In this document: positions 45,720 through 55,219 of the stretch, one piece after another
How the letters are laid out: each line of letters starts with the position of its first letter
How positions within the stretch are numbered: position 1 is the stretch's first letter
NCBI RefSeq assembly: GCF_029714425.1
Contig: NZ_CP121668.1
Coordinates: 8,639,501 to 8,703,500 of the forward strand
Origin: Bradyrhizobium sp. CB2312
GTDB taxonomy: Bacteria; Pseudomonadota; Alphaproteobacteria; Rhizobiales; Xanthobacteraceae
DNA: 64,000 nucleotides
Reading direction: 5' to 3'
Notes under the pieces: model-generated
Told to the model about the DNA's origin: nothing
What the model saw: the letters and a program-made list of their open reading frames with translations, nothing else
Databases searched by the model: none
Position numbers and translations under genes: made by a program

Positions 45720-47152
45720 TGATCCATCCTTGCACACGACGTGAGATCCTCCTCGGGGGAGCCTCGCTCTCAATCGCGATGCTCGCTTCGCCCAATTCGC
45801 TTGCCGCCACGAGGACGCTTGCCCGGACCGGGATCAAGCGTCTGGTTTCGTCTTGCGGTATAGAAGCCTGGTTCGTGCAGGATTCCACTGTCCCGTTGAT
45901 CGCGATGGAATTTGCCTTCACCGGAGGCGCGACTCAGGACCCCGAACAAAAACCTGGCGTGAGCCACATGGTCGCTGGCCTGCTCAAGGAAGGTTCCGCC
46001 GGGCTTGACTTCAAGACCTTCCATGAGCGGCTCGACCATCGTGCCATTGATCTGCATTTTCACTCGACCCATGATCACTTCCGAGGTTCCTTGCGCACGC
46101 TCAAGGACAACGCAGACGAAGTCTTCGACCTTTTACGGATGGCGCTAACCTCGCCCCGTTTCGACGCGACCGACGTCGAACGGATCCGTGCCACTGTGCT
46201 TGCGCGCCTTCGGCACGACTCGACCGATCCTTCGTCTCTGGCCCATCTCAAGTTCCTCGAAGTCGCCTTTAGCGATCATCCTTATGCTCGCCCAGCCGGG
46301 GGCTCGCTGGAGAGCGTGCCGAAAATCGAGATCGCGGATCTCAAGGGCTATGCCCGGCGCGTGATCGCAAAAGACACTCTCAAACTTGCGGTGGTCGGCG
46401 ACGTCCGTCCAGAGGTCCTCTGCAAACTGCTCGACAAGACCTTTGGCAGCCTGCCGACCGAAGCGGAAGCGGCGCCGGTTCCTGAAGTCGTTGCAGCAAA
46501 GCCGCCACGGCGGCTCTTTATTCCGCTCGACGTGCCGCAGACAGTTGTGACTTTTGGCGGTCCAGCATTCCGTCGCAGCGAGCCCGATTTCATGGCAGCC
46601 TATGTCGTCAACCACATCCTCGGCGGCGCCGGCCTGACGTCGCGTCTGTTCCGCGAAGTCCGCGAGAAACGCGGACTAGCCTATTCGGTTCGTGAGAACC
46701 TGGTCTGGCTGGATCATTCAGCCATGTTTCTCGGGAATAGTGGCACCTGCGCCGATCGTGCCGACGAAACGGTCGAAGAAATCGAGAAGCAGGTCCGCGA
46801 CATCGCCGAGGAGGGACCCACTCAGCAGGAACTCGATGATGCAAAGTCCTACCTGAAAGGGTCGCAAATACTGGCTCTCAACACATCATCAAAGCTTGCG
46901 CGGACGCTGCAGCAGCAGCAGCTTGACAAGCTGCCCATCGACTATTTCGAAAAGCACAACGCCGTGGTCGATGGGGTGACGTTGGCGGACGCCAAGAGAG
47001 CGGCACGGCGCTTGTGGGGCGATGGTCTGCTCACAATTATCGTCGGCCGCTCCCCCAGGGACGCAGCGCAACCGACCACCATGCCACCGGCGACCACACC
47101 TCCGCCAGGCGCTCGGCAACTAGACGCCGCCCCGACGGCTCCACCGAATTGA
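45719..47152 (+). CDS. M16 peptidase-like protein, non-catalytic subunit
   Basis: A 477-residue M16 homologue whose ATG overlaps the upstream stop (TAATG). A twin-arginine-like signal is visible (RREILLGGASLSIAMLAS). The position of HxxEH reads SHMVAG, so the zinc site is absent, as in the regulatory partner of bacterial M16 heterodimers. The C-terminal domain has the R/Y pair region (LTSRLFREVREKRGLAYSV). The tail is proline/threonine-rich. It is expected to complex with the upstream catalytic subunit, which is frameshifted here. Confidence 0.88.
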   Translation: MIHPCTRREILLGGASLSIAMLASPNSLAATRTLARTGIKRLVSSCGIEAWFVQDSTVPLIAMEFAFTGGATQDPEQKPGVSHMVAGLLKEGSAGLDFKTFHERLDHRAIDLHFHSTHDHFRGSLRTLKDNADEVFDLLRMALTSPRFDATDVERIRATVLARLRHDSTDPSSLAHLKFLEVAFSDHPYARPAGGSLESVPKIEIADLKGYARRVIAKDTLKLAVVGDVRPEVLCKLLDKTFGSLPTEAEAAPVPEVVAAKPPRRLFIPLDVPQTVVTFGGPAFRRSEPDFMAAYVVNHILGGAGLTSRLFREVREKRGLAYSVRENLVWLDHSAMFLGNSGTCADRADETVEEIEKQVRDIAEEGPTQQELDDAKSYLKGSQILALNTSSKLARTLQQQQLDKLPIDYFEKHNAVVDGVTLADAKRAARRLWGDGLLTIIVGRSPRDAAQPTTMPPATTPPPGARQLDAAPTAPPN

Positions 47153-47944
47153 CGTTCTAGCAGCCCAGGCGCTTGGCAAGCCCCTGGCTGTTGCGCGCAG
47201 ACTGGGTCTAACCACCGGCTTCAGCCTGCAGAGATATTCGCTCGTGGACAGTTACCATGCGGCCGCTCAAGCGCGTTGCCAAACAAGCAGTCCGGGTTGA
47301 AGTCTTTAGGACAACCAAATGCAAGATAGAAATCGGGGCTCCGCGAAGACTAAGTTGAGGCACTGTCGTCCTGCCATTGGGCAATAGCTCGGACGTGGAG
47401 ATAACCGCTTACCAAATGGCTTGCCCTAATTCTTTTCATTTCCAGCCCAACCAGCGATGGCCGGATTTTCAGGATCATCTCAGTACTTGTCTGCCGAAAA
47501 GACGACGATCTGATCCAGCAGACCCTTTGATGATTGTCCAAGCCATAGTCGTACCGCGTAACACCGCCTTTACTCTTCGCTGAGCTCGCAATCTGACGCT
47601 ACGTAAGATTCGGTTGCTTTATGCCGATCTAGATAGCGGCGTCGATAGATAACCTATGGCGATGCGACGACCACAGGCATACCGTTGGTTCTTGGCGCGC
47701 TTTTCAGCCGCTTACAAACCTCACGTAGATCACCACCACAAGTGATTCACTCCCCATTCGCGGTGTGCGTTGTCGTTGCCATCTAAGGACGTCACTCGCT
47801 CGATGTTGACAATGTTCATCGGTTGAAGAGCTCTCGCGTCCGAAGGGTCATTGCCCCTTCTTTCTGCCATGTTCGCACCCAAAGCAGAGACGCGCCGGTT
47901 GCGCAATTTGCGCGCGGCAATAGCAAGTGTCTCAGGAGATTTCC
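47153..47944. other. Gene-poor interval
   Basis: About 790 bases without a convincing gene. A -24/-12-like sequence near 47694 (TTGGCGCGCTTTTCAGC) has a poor -12 half and is not called. Confidence 0.4.
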
Positions 47945-48694
47945 ATGGTGAAGCCAGTTGTAATTGTGGTAGGTGCGGACAAGGGCGGAGTCGGCAAAAC
48001 GACCGTATCACGAACGCTACTGGACTACTTCAGCGTCAACAACGTGCAAACACGCGCATTCGACACGGAGTCGCCGCGGGGAACGCTGAAGCGCTTTTAT
48101 CCCGAGATCACCGAGATCGTTGACATGACGGTGACAGCGGACCAGATGAAGATCTTCGATACCCTGAACTCAGGGCTGTCCGTTACTGTCATTGATGCTC
48201 GCGCAGGCTTACTGTCCTCTGCGCTGGCTTCCTTGCGCGACATCGGATTTCTGGACTCGGCGCGGTCTGGCCAGATAACGTTCGCCGTGTTCCATATCCT
48301 GGGATCATCCATCGCTTCGTTAGACGAGATCGCGGAGACCGCGACCTTCATGAACGGCGCAAAGTACTACCTAGTCAAGAACTTCATCAACGACACTCAA
48401 TTCTTCCAGTGGGATCAAGCGACCTATAATTCCTATTTTCACCGCATCAAACATGCGACTGAGTTGGTCATACCGAAGCTTAACGAGATGGCTTATGAGC
48501 AAGTGGAAGTCGCATCCGTCCCATTCATAGACTTCGTCGCGAACAAGGGGCGGAACGATGAACCCGCGAACAACTCCTTCGTGCTGCGCGGCTATGTCCG
48601 TCACTGGCTGGCACATGTCTGGAGCGAATTTGATCGCATCAACTTGACGGAATTGGCCGGCGCCAAGTCCGCCACCCGGGTCGGCGAGAAGTAG
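47945..48694 (+). CDS. ParA/MinD-like P-loop ATPase, copy 1
   Basis: A 249-residue protein with the deviant Walker A of ParA/MinD/ArsA ATPases (ADKGGVGKTTVSRTLL, residues about 12-27), and FDTESPRGTLKRF as the next conserved strand. ATG 47945 is preceded by CAGGAG; an in-frame upstream GTG is less likely. It is followed 58 bases later by a shorter paralogue. No ParB partner is adjacent, so partition or septum roles are unlikely; a role in positioning or protein activation is possible but unproven. Confidence 0.75.
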   Translation: MVKPVVIVVGADKGGVGKTTVSRTLLDYFSVNNVQTRAFDTESPRGTLKRFYPEITEIVDMTVTADQMKIFDTLNSGLSVTVIDARAGLLSSALASLRDIGFLDSARSGQITFAVFHILGSSIASLDEIAETATFMNGAKYYLVKNFINDTQFFQWDQATYNSYFHRIKHATELVIPKLNEMAYEQVEVASVPFIDFVANKGRNDEPANNSFVLRGYVRHWLAHVWSEFDRINLTELAGAKSATRVGEK

Positions 48695-48752
48695 TCGCAT
48701 ATCGGCGAGCTCAGGTCGGGCCCACGTACGAAACGAAATTGATCTGCCGGCT

Positions 48753-49472
48753 ATGTTAGCGACCCCCATCTACATCATTTGCTCTCCTAGCCCGCAGGTC
48801 GGTAAAACTCTCATCGCTCGGGCCATGAGCGAGTTCTTGCTGCTGAAAAATGGCACAGCACTGTCGTTTGATGTCAACTTGAAAGAGCCGTCGTTGCTCG
48901 ACTACCTCCCCAACATCACGGAGACCGCGGATGTGACCGACACTTATGGCAAGATGCAGCTGATGGACCCTCTTATCGTCCACGACCGGGTAGCCAAGGT
49001 AATCGATCTCGGCTTTCACGCCTTCGACGAATTCTTCAGGATGTGCGAAGAGATCGGCTTCATGAAGGAGACGGCGCGCTGCTACGTCGCCCCCATCATT
49101 CTCTTCATCGCGGGCGCTGACCGCATCTCCTTTCGCGGTTATGAAATGCTGCGGCGGCGAATTCCGGCGGCATCGCTGGTCATCGTCCACAATGAATTCG
49201 TGCTTCGTAGCGAATTACCTGAAGCGATGGATGGCGAGCGGGTGCTTCGGATTCCCGCTCTTCCGCTGTTCCTCAAGAGATATATAGACCGGCTTGGCTT
49301 TTCATTCACTGGATATCTACGCAACGAGAATGACTGGTCCACCGAGCTGCATCAATGGATTCGACGGAACTACAGCATGTTTCGCGATCTGGATACGAGT
49401 GTGATGCTGAGAAAGGTCTATCGATCTCGGGGCACGGATATCGACAGCCTACGTTGCACAAGGGCCACTTGA
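48753..49472 (+). CDS. ParA/MinD-like protein with degenerate P-loop, copy 2
   Basis: A 239-residue paralogue of the preceding ATPase: both share a central pattern (YPEITEIVDMT / LPNITETADVT; LASLRDIGFLDSAR / FRMCEEIGFMKETAR). The P-loop reads CSPSPQVGKTLIARAM, keeping GKT but lacking the first glycine and the signature lysine of the deviant Walker A. It may bind nucleotide weakly and act as regulatory partner in a heterodimer. Start ATG 48753 has no strong ribosome-binding site. Confidence 0.65.
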   Translation: MLATPIYIICSPSPQVGKTLIARAMSEFLLLKNGTALSFDVNLKEPSLLDYLPNITETADVTDTYGKMQLMDPLIVHDRVAKVIDLGFHAFDEFFRMCEEIGFMKETARCYVAPIILFIAGADRISFRGYEMLRRRIPAASLVIVHNEFVLRSELPEAMDGERVLRIPALPLFLKRYIDRLGFSFTGYLRNENDWSTELHQWIRRNYSMFRDLDTSVMLRKVYRSRGTDIDSLRCTRAT

Positions 49473-49719
49473 GATTCCGATCTGCTTACCATCTATTCGT
49501 CCGGCCTAAGGGTTGGTCTTCGATGGCGCTCTCAACGGTCTCGCACGCATGAATTGCGATTTACGACCCTTCAGTGGACTGCGCATCTTTGCTCACCGAA
49601 CGAACGGGCGGGAAAGTCGCGAGTCTTCGGATGCAATTATTCGGCAGGAATGCGGAGCCAAGGAATGGCCGCTCGATGACCATCGCTATGCTTGATACTC
49701 CAGGGACGAAGCATCTGTG

Positions 49720-50019
49720 ATGACTTCAATTGATGATGCATTAAGTGAGATCAGATCGCTGAGGAGCGAAATCTGGCGGTGCCGTCGACTCCTTAAAACG
49801 GACCTACCTGGCGCGGAGCGCGAGGCCGTTGAAAATCGTCTGGTTGAACAACTTTCTGCCTTTGAACGGCTCTTGTCGACGGCGTTTCCTTTGACCTTGA
49901 GCCCGAAACGGTATTCGGCCAAGAGCATCACGATCGGGCAAACTGATTCCCTTGAAGCACCCATCGACAACGCCGCAGTGGCATCAAGCAGTTCCTTCGG
50001 GAAGTCGATGGGCGGATAA
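49720..50019 (+). CDS. Hypothetical helical protein
   Basis: A 99-residue frame beginning MTSIDDALSEIRSLRSEIWR, with a probable coiled coil over residues 1-55 (EREAVENRLVEQLSAFERLL) and a serine/threonine-rich tail. No family is recognised. Base composition and helix pattern look protein-like. The ATG is preceded by GCATCTGTG with no obvious Shine-Dalgarno. Confidence 0.45.
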   Translation: MTSIDDALSEIRSLRSEIWRCRRLLKTDLPGAEREAVENRLVEQLSAFERLLSTAFPLTLSPKRYSAKSITIGQTDSLEAPIDNAAVASSSSFGKSMGG

Positions 50020-50594
50020 CAAAAGAGGTTTCCTGCTCTATCTGTATCTTGAGCCCGGCAGTCGAAACCAGGCTATTCTCCAACTGAGAAACCTGACGAA
50101 GAGCACGACGGAACAACCTCCAACGCTAACGTTCCGGCGATGTTTTGCCAGTTATAGCCGACTTAGCCACCTGCCGGAAAATAATTGGTTGCCGACCACA
50201 ACGCCACAGATTGATGGGCAGCACGAATTCCTGCAGATGTCCTGCCGTAACCACCGCAGTTACGCAGATTGTCCCTCCGACCAGCTACGACCACGCCGAT
50301 GGCAATCTCACGGCGGGCCCAAAGTCGGCGGATCGCTGCAGCGCTGAAGAACGCAACTGCTTCAGTACGAAATTGAAGTTCAGAGCGCATTGCAATCTCG
50401 TATCACGTGTGGGCGCACATCGATCGCTGATCGGGGCAAATCGATTCACGGAGCTCAGCCCCCGGATAGATGAATTGCGGCGCGGCCGGCTAATGCTTCA
50501 GCCCGATCGACTTTAGGCCACGCTGGCCAAACTCTGGCCCGTAGGCCTGAACACCTCACTGTCGCTCAGTTTCTGCAACTGCCACTCGGACGCC
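50020..50594. other. Gene-poor interval
   Basis: About 575 bases; short frames only, nothing recognised. Confidence 0.4.
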
Positions 50595-50918
50595 TCACTC
50601 TCGATGAAGGACGACCGGAAGCCTATTGAGACGCCGTCTTGGTCCTTCGTTTCTCTCCGCCGCAATTGGCATCATGCGGCGGCATTCGCCGCGTAAATTC
50701 TTGAAATTGTCCCTAAGGCAAAAGATGGCTACCTCCACATCGCTAGGCCCTTTAAAGCGGTCACAGAAGCGCATCACGTCTAGTCTGCACGACATTAAGA
50801 CTTGCTCGGCCCCACGATCTCGCGCACGAGCTTGTTCTGTGCACCACGTGGCTGCGATCGCGATCACGATCGCAGCGAGGGCGGATGCACAGCAATGCGC
50901 ATTGCAAATCCAGCTCAT
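50595..50918 (-). CDS. Small secreted cysteine-rich protein
   Basis: A 107-residue protein: signal peptide (CASALAAIVIAIAATWCTEQARA), then a compact domain with four spaced cysteines (VLMSCRLDVMRFCDRF, IFCLRDNFKNLRGEC). The spacing resembles the cysteine-rich GLG1-type repeat found in small exported Bradyrhizobium proteins. Start at ATG 50918 is preferred over the longer frame to 50966 because it gives a normal signal peptide. Function unknown; periplasmic or secreted location is inferred. Confidence 0.6.
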   Translation of the reverse strand: MSWICNAHCCASALAAIVIAIAATWCTEQARARDRGAEQVLMSCRLDVMRFCDRFKGPSDVEVAIFCLRDNFKNLRGECRRMMPIAAERNEGPRRRLNRLPVVLHRE

Positions 50919-51651
50919 TCGTCGCTCTTGATTCACCAAACCTGTCTTAAGCCGCATATCCTTCACTATTATTCTTTGCCCCGCGAGCGTAATCTGTTTG
51001 CCGGATTGGGCGCCTCGGCAGCCATGATCGAGCCTGTTGCGGGGCAGCCGAAATGATTACGGCCTCCGAATCATCGTCCCGCCACGCGCAACGCGCTCAT
51101 GCGAAGACGGAGGTACGACAAGATCGGCCGTTTAGAGCATGTGTGGCGATGCTGTCTCCCCGGTGGCGTTCTGCTTCGCAATGCCTACAACCTGACGCCA
51201 CGGTCGATTCAAGCACTTTGAGCGTCCGGCACGTGTGAATACGTGCTGAGACGGGCTTACCCACATTGGTGGCAGTAGGACGAACTCCCGACAACTGCAC
51301 GCCTGACCGACGGCCTTCAGGTAGGAACGTCACCGATGTTGGTGGCGATCAGCTTAGTGTGGGGGTGGAAGGCTCAAAGCGCACGCATCGAGGCGAGCAG
51401 CGACAAGCTGCGCCGGCGCAGCTCGCTTTGTTCGCGGTTTCAGCCAGCTGACCTGCAGAGTCAAATGGTGCCGTACGGGTGAGTTTCCGAGAAGCACGGA
51501 GGCTTGGAACCGACAGGCCGGGATTCCTGTGGCTGGATGATGATTTGTCGCACCCGTCACGTACCGTCGATTCGACAGCCTCAAGCCGCTCGCTGCAATT
51601 CACAGTGCGCAATTGCATGAAACCAGCCCAGCAGGCTTCGCCCTTGGGCCC
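50919..51651. other. Gene-poor interval upstream of the peroxidase promoter
   Basis: About 730 bases with no recognised gene. A near-match to a NifA upstream site, TGT-n10-ACG, lies near 51566-51581; a perfect TGT-n10-ACA was not found. Confidence 0.4.
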
Positions 51652-51667
51652 TGGCACGCCGGTTGCT
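51652..51667 (+). promoter_or_regulatory. RpoN (-24/-12) promoter of the di-haem peroxidase gene
   Basis: TGGCACGCCGGTTGCT matches the -24/-12 consensus TGGCACG-n4-TTGCT exactly. It is 150 bases upstream of the peroxidase ATG and in the correct orientation; in a symbiosis island the activator would most likely be NifA. Confidence 0.85.
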
Positions 51668-51816
51668 ATAGCACCGGCGGAGCGTCGGCCTGGGTGCAGC
51701 CTAGCCTAGCATACGGAAGACACCATTCGTTGACTGCTGCACGTCGTTCTGCGGGCGGACGCGGACCGAGCGCTATGTTTGCGATTCCAGGATCTAGGAG
51801 AAAAGCGAGACATCAC

Positions 51817-52887
51817 ATGAGGAAAATAGTGGTAAGCGAGCTTTCCAGGGCCTGCAGGTTAAGTGTTGTGGCGTCAGCCATTCTGGTTTCCCCAGCAGCC
51901 GGCGCCAATGAGGATCTGATGCGCGCCGCCAAGCGGATTTTCAAGCCGATTCCCTCAGTCGTTCCAGTGGTGAAGGACAATCCTATCACCCATGAAAAGG
52001 TCACGCTTGGCAAATCCTTGTTTTTCGATTCGAGGCTATCTGCAAGCGGAGTTATCAGCTGCAACACGTGTCATAACCTTGGGACGGGCGGGGTAGATGC
52101 CGGCCCGAGATCGATTGGTCATCGCTGGCAGCTGGGGTCTCGTCGTGCGCCAACAGTCTATAACGCAGTCTTCAACGTGGCGCAGTTCTGGGATGGGCGA
52201 GCGGCGGATCTCAAGGCGCAGGCAGCAGGCCCTGTCCAGGCCAGCGTCGAAATGAATGCGACGGCCGATCGCGTACTCAACACATTGAATTCAATGACCG
52301 ATTACGTCGTTATGTTCAGTAAGGCTTTTCCCAACGAAGCGGTGCCCCTTACGTTTGAAAACTTCGCCAAGGCCATCGAGGCTTTCGAAGCGACCTTGAT
52401 TACTCCCCACGCCCCCTTCGATCAGTACCTCGAGGGCGATGAGTATGCTCTCAACGATCAGCAGAAAGCCGGGCTAAAGCTATTCATCGAAAAGGGATGC
52501 TCCTCTTGTCACAACGGAATCAACGTCGGCGGACAGGATTATTTTCGCTTCGGCATCATTAAAAGGCCAGCCGAAAGCCAGCTTCCAAAGGAGGACAAAG
52601 GTCGTTTTGCCGTCACCAAGGACCTCGGCGACGAGTATGTTTTCCGCTCGGCGCCGTTGCGCAACGTCGCATTGCGTCCGCCCTACTTTCATTCTGGTCA
52701 GGTTTGGAGTCTTAAGCAAGCGGTCGGCGTGATGAGTGAGGTTCAGCTTGGAGCAGAGCTCAGCGATGAAGAAACTGACGAAATTGTCGCCTTTCTGAAT
52801 TCGCTCACCGGACAGCTGCCGAAGATCGAGTACCCGATACTGCCCACGCGCACCATTGCAACGCCAAAGCCCTCCTTAGACAAATAG
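51817..52887 (+). CDS. Di-haem cytochrome c peroxidase (CcpA/MauG family)
   Basis: A 356-residue periplasmic protein with an N-terminal signal (SRACRLSVVASAILVSPAAGA) and two haem-binding motifs, CNTCH (about residue 88) and CSSCH (about 230). Conserved surroundings such as KVTLGKSLFFDSRLSASGVISC, FWDGRAADLKAQA and LRNVALRPPYFHSGQVWSL are typical of bacterial cytochrome c peroxidases, which reduce hydrogen peroxide with electrons from cytochrome c. AGGAG lies about 16 bases ahead of the ATG. The strong -24/-12 promoter upstream suggests expression in microaerobic, nitrogen-fixing cells. Confidence 0.9.
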   Translation: MRKIVVSELSRACRLSVVASAILVSPAAGANEDLMRAAKRIFKPIPSVVPVVKDNPITHEKVTLGKSLFFDSRLSASGVISCNTCHNLGTGGVDAGPRSIGHRWQLGSRRAPTVYNAVFNVAQFWDGRAADLKAQAAGPVQASVEMNATADRVLNTLNSMTDYVVMFSKAFPNEAVPLTFENFAKAIEAFEATLITPHAPFDQYLEGDEYALNDQQKAGLKLFIEKGCSSCHNGINVGGQDYFRFGIIKRPAESQLPKEDKGRFAVTKDLGDEYVFRSAPLRNVALRPPYFHSGQVWSLKQAVGVMSEVQLGAELSDEETDEIVAFLNSLTGQLPKIEYPILPTRTIATPKPSLDK

Positions 52888-53900
52888 GCCTTAAGGATAG
52901 CGACACGCTATGCGGTCCAAGCTGGAGCATTCAGCAGGCTCAAATTGCGGGCCTCGAGCCCCAACCCGTTCGTCGCCGACGCCAGAGTTCCTTAGGGGCC
53001 GGTCAAATCATCCCATCTTGGGCAGCTCAATCCCGCGTCGACTCGCGAGTCGACGAAGGCCCGCGCGCCCTGAAATATGTCCGTAACCCGTGCTGCTAGC
53101 AAGACGTTCTGCCGTAGCTCGCGGGCACCGCATATCATCTCACATCAGCCTTTTTTTCAAGCGCCCGGCCCCCGACCTTCTCCTCCGCACAGATCGGAAC
53201 GTGCGCCAGATCGGATGGCATGCGCTTGTCCCTCATTGACGAGTTTTACGCTCATGTTCGCCAAAGCACCATCCCCAATCCAAAAGGCGACGGATCATCC
53301 TCAGCTTCCATGTGGTAGCTCCTACATTTGTGCGCATGGCGACGCGAGCGTCGACAGTCCTACAATAAGATGCGGCGACTTAAGACGTCGGGTGAAGACC
53401 GATACAAAACCTCGCTTGCCGCAAGACGCGCAGAAAATTCCTTGAAACGGCACGCGGATTGCTGGGTAGGAATCAACCAGTCGCCGCCAAGGAAGGAGCG
53501 CGGGGAGCCGGAGTTTCAATGAGATTTATCCGATTCATCCTGATCGATCTGGCTTTGATGTGCTCGCGCCCGAGAATGCAGAAGCCATGACCGTGGCTCC
53601 CGGCGCAAACTTCAAATCGGCTAGCAAAGCCGTGGGATCCTTGATGCGGATTTCCGGCTCCGAGCCAGTATTCAGCTCTGGCCTGAGCCGACATCTTTAC
53701 CGCCAAACCTCTCAAGCCGCGCAATTTGGACATTCAGCAGAAGCCGCCGGACCGGCGAAGCGGGCTGAAAACCTCGCGCTAAGGGACAGGCGCTTTGCCT
53801 CTCATTGGCAAGCGCACTGGGCAGCGTCCGACTGTCACGATCGTCGCGGCGCGGAGATGCTCAAGAAGCCTCTGATCTTAACACAGATCTGCAGTCCGCC
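52888..53900. other. Gene-poor interval before the modBC remnant
   Basis: About 1 kb. Frames at 53077-53445 and 53560-54006 show no complete domain. Any modA gene that once preceded modB is not recognisable. Confidence 0.45.
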
Positions 53901-54044
53901 GCCGCAGCTTACGCCCTCAGGCGAGCAGAGACGCCGTGCTGGAGCGGCACAGGCCGGATTATCTGAGGCATGGCGATCATCTCTGTTGCAGCGATTGTGC
54001 TCGTGACTTGGATGGGAAGACACAGCACAGGCGCAGGTTCATGA
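53900..54044 (+). pseudogene. modB: modB (molybdate permease) 3' remnant
   Basis: A short TPSGEQ piece near 53917, like the TPGGEAAALRL segment near the end of ModB, is followed in another frame by MAIISVAAIVLVTWMGRH. That is a last-helix-like ending whose TGA overlaps the modC ATG (ATGA). The rest of the permease is not recoverable in any frame. The call depends mostly on the modC context. Confidence 0.45.
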
Positions 54045-55165
54045 GAGAAGCAAAAACGGGCTATATTGAGGTTGCGTTCAACGGCTCTCTCGCGAACATT
54101 CCGTTAGATGCGCAATTCAGGCTGCCGGCCAAAGGCGTCACGGCAATTTTTGGTCCGCCCGGGTGCGGCAAGACCACACTCGCGCGCTGCATCGCTGGCG
54201 TGCAGCATGTGCCGACTGGATTTTGTGCGGTCGATGGAGAGATTTGGCAGGATGAGACGACCTTTCGACCGCCTCATCTGCGTCCCGTCGCATATCTATT
54301 CCGACCACCAATTCCTCTTTCTCATTGGTCTGTACGGCGCACCCTCCTATACAAGGCGTCAACATCGACACCAACACTAATCGATTTTGATGGAGTGGTC
54401 GAATTGCTCGACTTGTCACCGCTGCTCGAGCGTTCGCCGTCACATCTTTCCGCGGCCGAGCGACAGCGACTTGCCCTTGGCAGCGCGCTGTTGGGCCAGC
54501 CCCAGCTACTTTTGCTGGACGATCCACTCATTGTGCTCGATCGCGCCGCCAAATGCGAGATCCTGCCATTTCTCGAGCGCATGCGGGAAAAGCTCCCATT
54601 GCCGATGATCTACATCACCCAAGATTACGCTGACATCGAGCGTTTTGCCGATCATCTTGTCATGATGAAAGATGGCGTCGTGACTGCGGCCGGGCCGCTC
54701 AACGTCGTTCAGAGCGATCCGGCGCTAGCCGGGCGCGGCGAAGCGGCAGTCTGTCTTGATACCTTGGTCGGCGGTTATGACGGGCGCTATGGGCTGATCA
54801 TGCTTCGCCTCAACGGGGCGCGCCTTCTGATACCTGGAGTGCCGCTTAGACCGGGCGCGCAGCTGCGGCTGCGCATCGCAGCCGGCGATGTCAGCATCGC
54901 GTGCGAGCCCCCACGTGCAAGCTCTATCCTCAATGTATTTCCGGCACGCATCAAAGCCTTTCTGCCGTTCAACGAGGCGGAGGTCACCTTGGTTCTGGCT
55001 CTTGAAACTGGCCGTTCCGGCGTGCCGCTTTTGGCGCGCATCACGCGCCGCTCCTTTGATGCGCTACGGCTCAGCAATGGGGCGAACGTTTTTGCGGAGG
55101 TCGCGCGCGCCGTTCCGCTAGCGGCTGCCGAGCGGTGCTTGCAACGCCTGCCACGATCCGCATGA
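54041..55165 (+). CDS. modC: ModC-like molybdate ABC ATPase with substituted catalytic motifs
   Basis: A 374-residue ModC-like protein: ABC domain (1-225) and C-terminal TOBE-type molybdate-binding domain (about 250-365). Walker A FGPPGCGKTT is intact. The Q-loop reads YLFRPP (Gln to Arg), the signature HLSAAERQR (GG to AA), Walker B LLLLDDPL (catalytic Glu to Asp) and the H-loop ITQD (His to Gln). It would normally power molybdate uptake for nitrogenase cofactor. With four hallmark residues changed and modB ruined, transport by this copy is doubtful. Confidence 0.82.
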   Translation: MREAKTGYIEVAFNGSLANIPLDAQFRLPAKGVTAIFGPPGCGKTTLARCIAGVQHVPTGFCAVDGEIWQDETTFRPPHLRPVAYLFRPPIPLSHWSVRRTLLYKASTSTPTLIDFDGVVELLDLSPLLERSPSHLSAAERQRLALGSALLGQPQLLLLDDPLIVLDRAAKCEILPFLERMREKLPLPMIYITQDYADIERFADHLVMMKDGVVTAAGPLNVVQSDPALAGRGEAAVCLDTLVGGYDGRYGLIMLRLNGARLLIPGVPLRPGAQLRLRIAAGDVSIACEPPRASSILNVFPARIKAFLPFNEAEVTLVLALETGRSGVPLLARITRRSFDALRLSNGANVFAEVARAVPLAAAERCLQRLPRSA

Positions 55166-55219
55166 GAGCGTTCGACAGCATTGCCCCGATACGAGAAACA
55201 CATCAACAGGAACCCGGCC

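Noticed and set aside
47690..47712. -24/-12-like sequence upstream of the ParA-like pair
   Set aside because: The -12 half (TCAGC) is poor and it lies about 240 bp from the gene.
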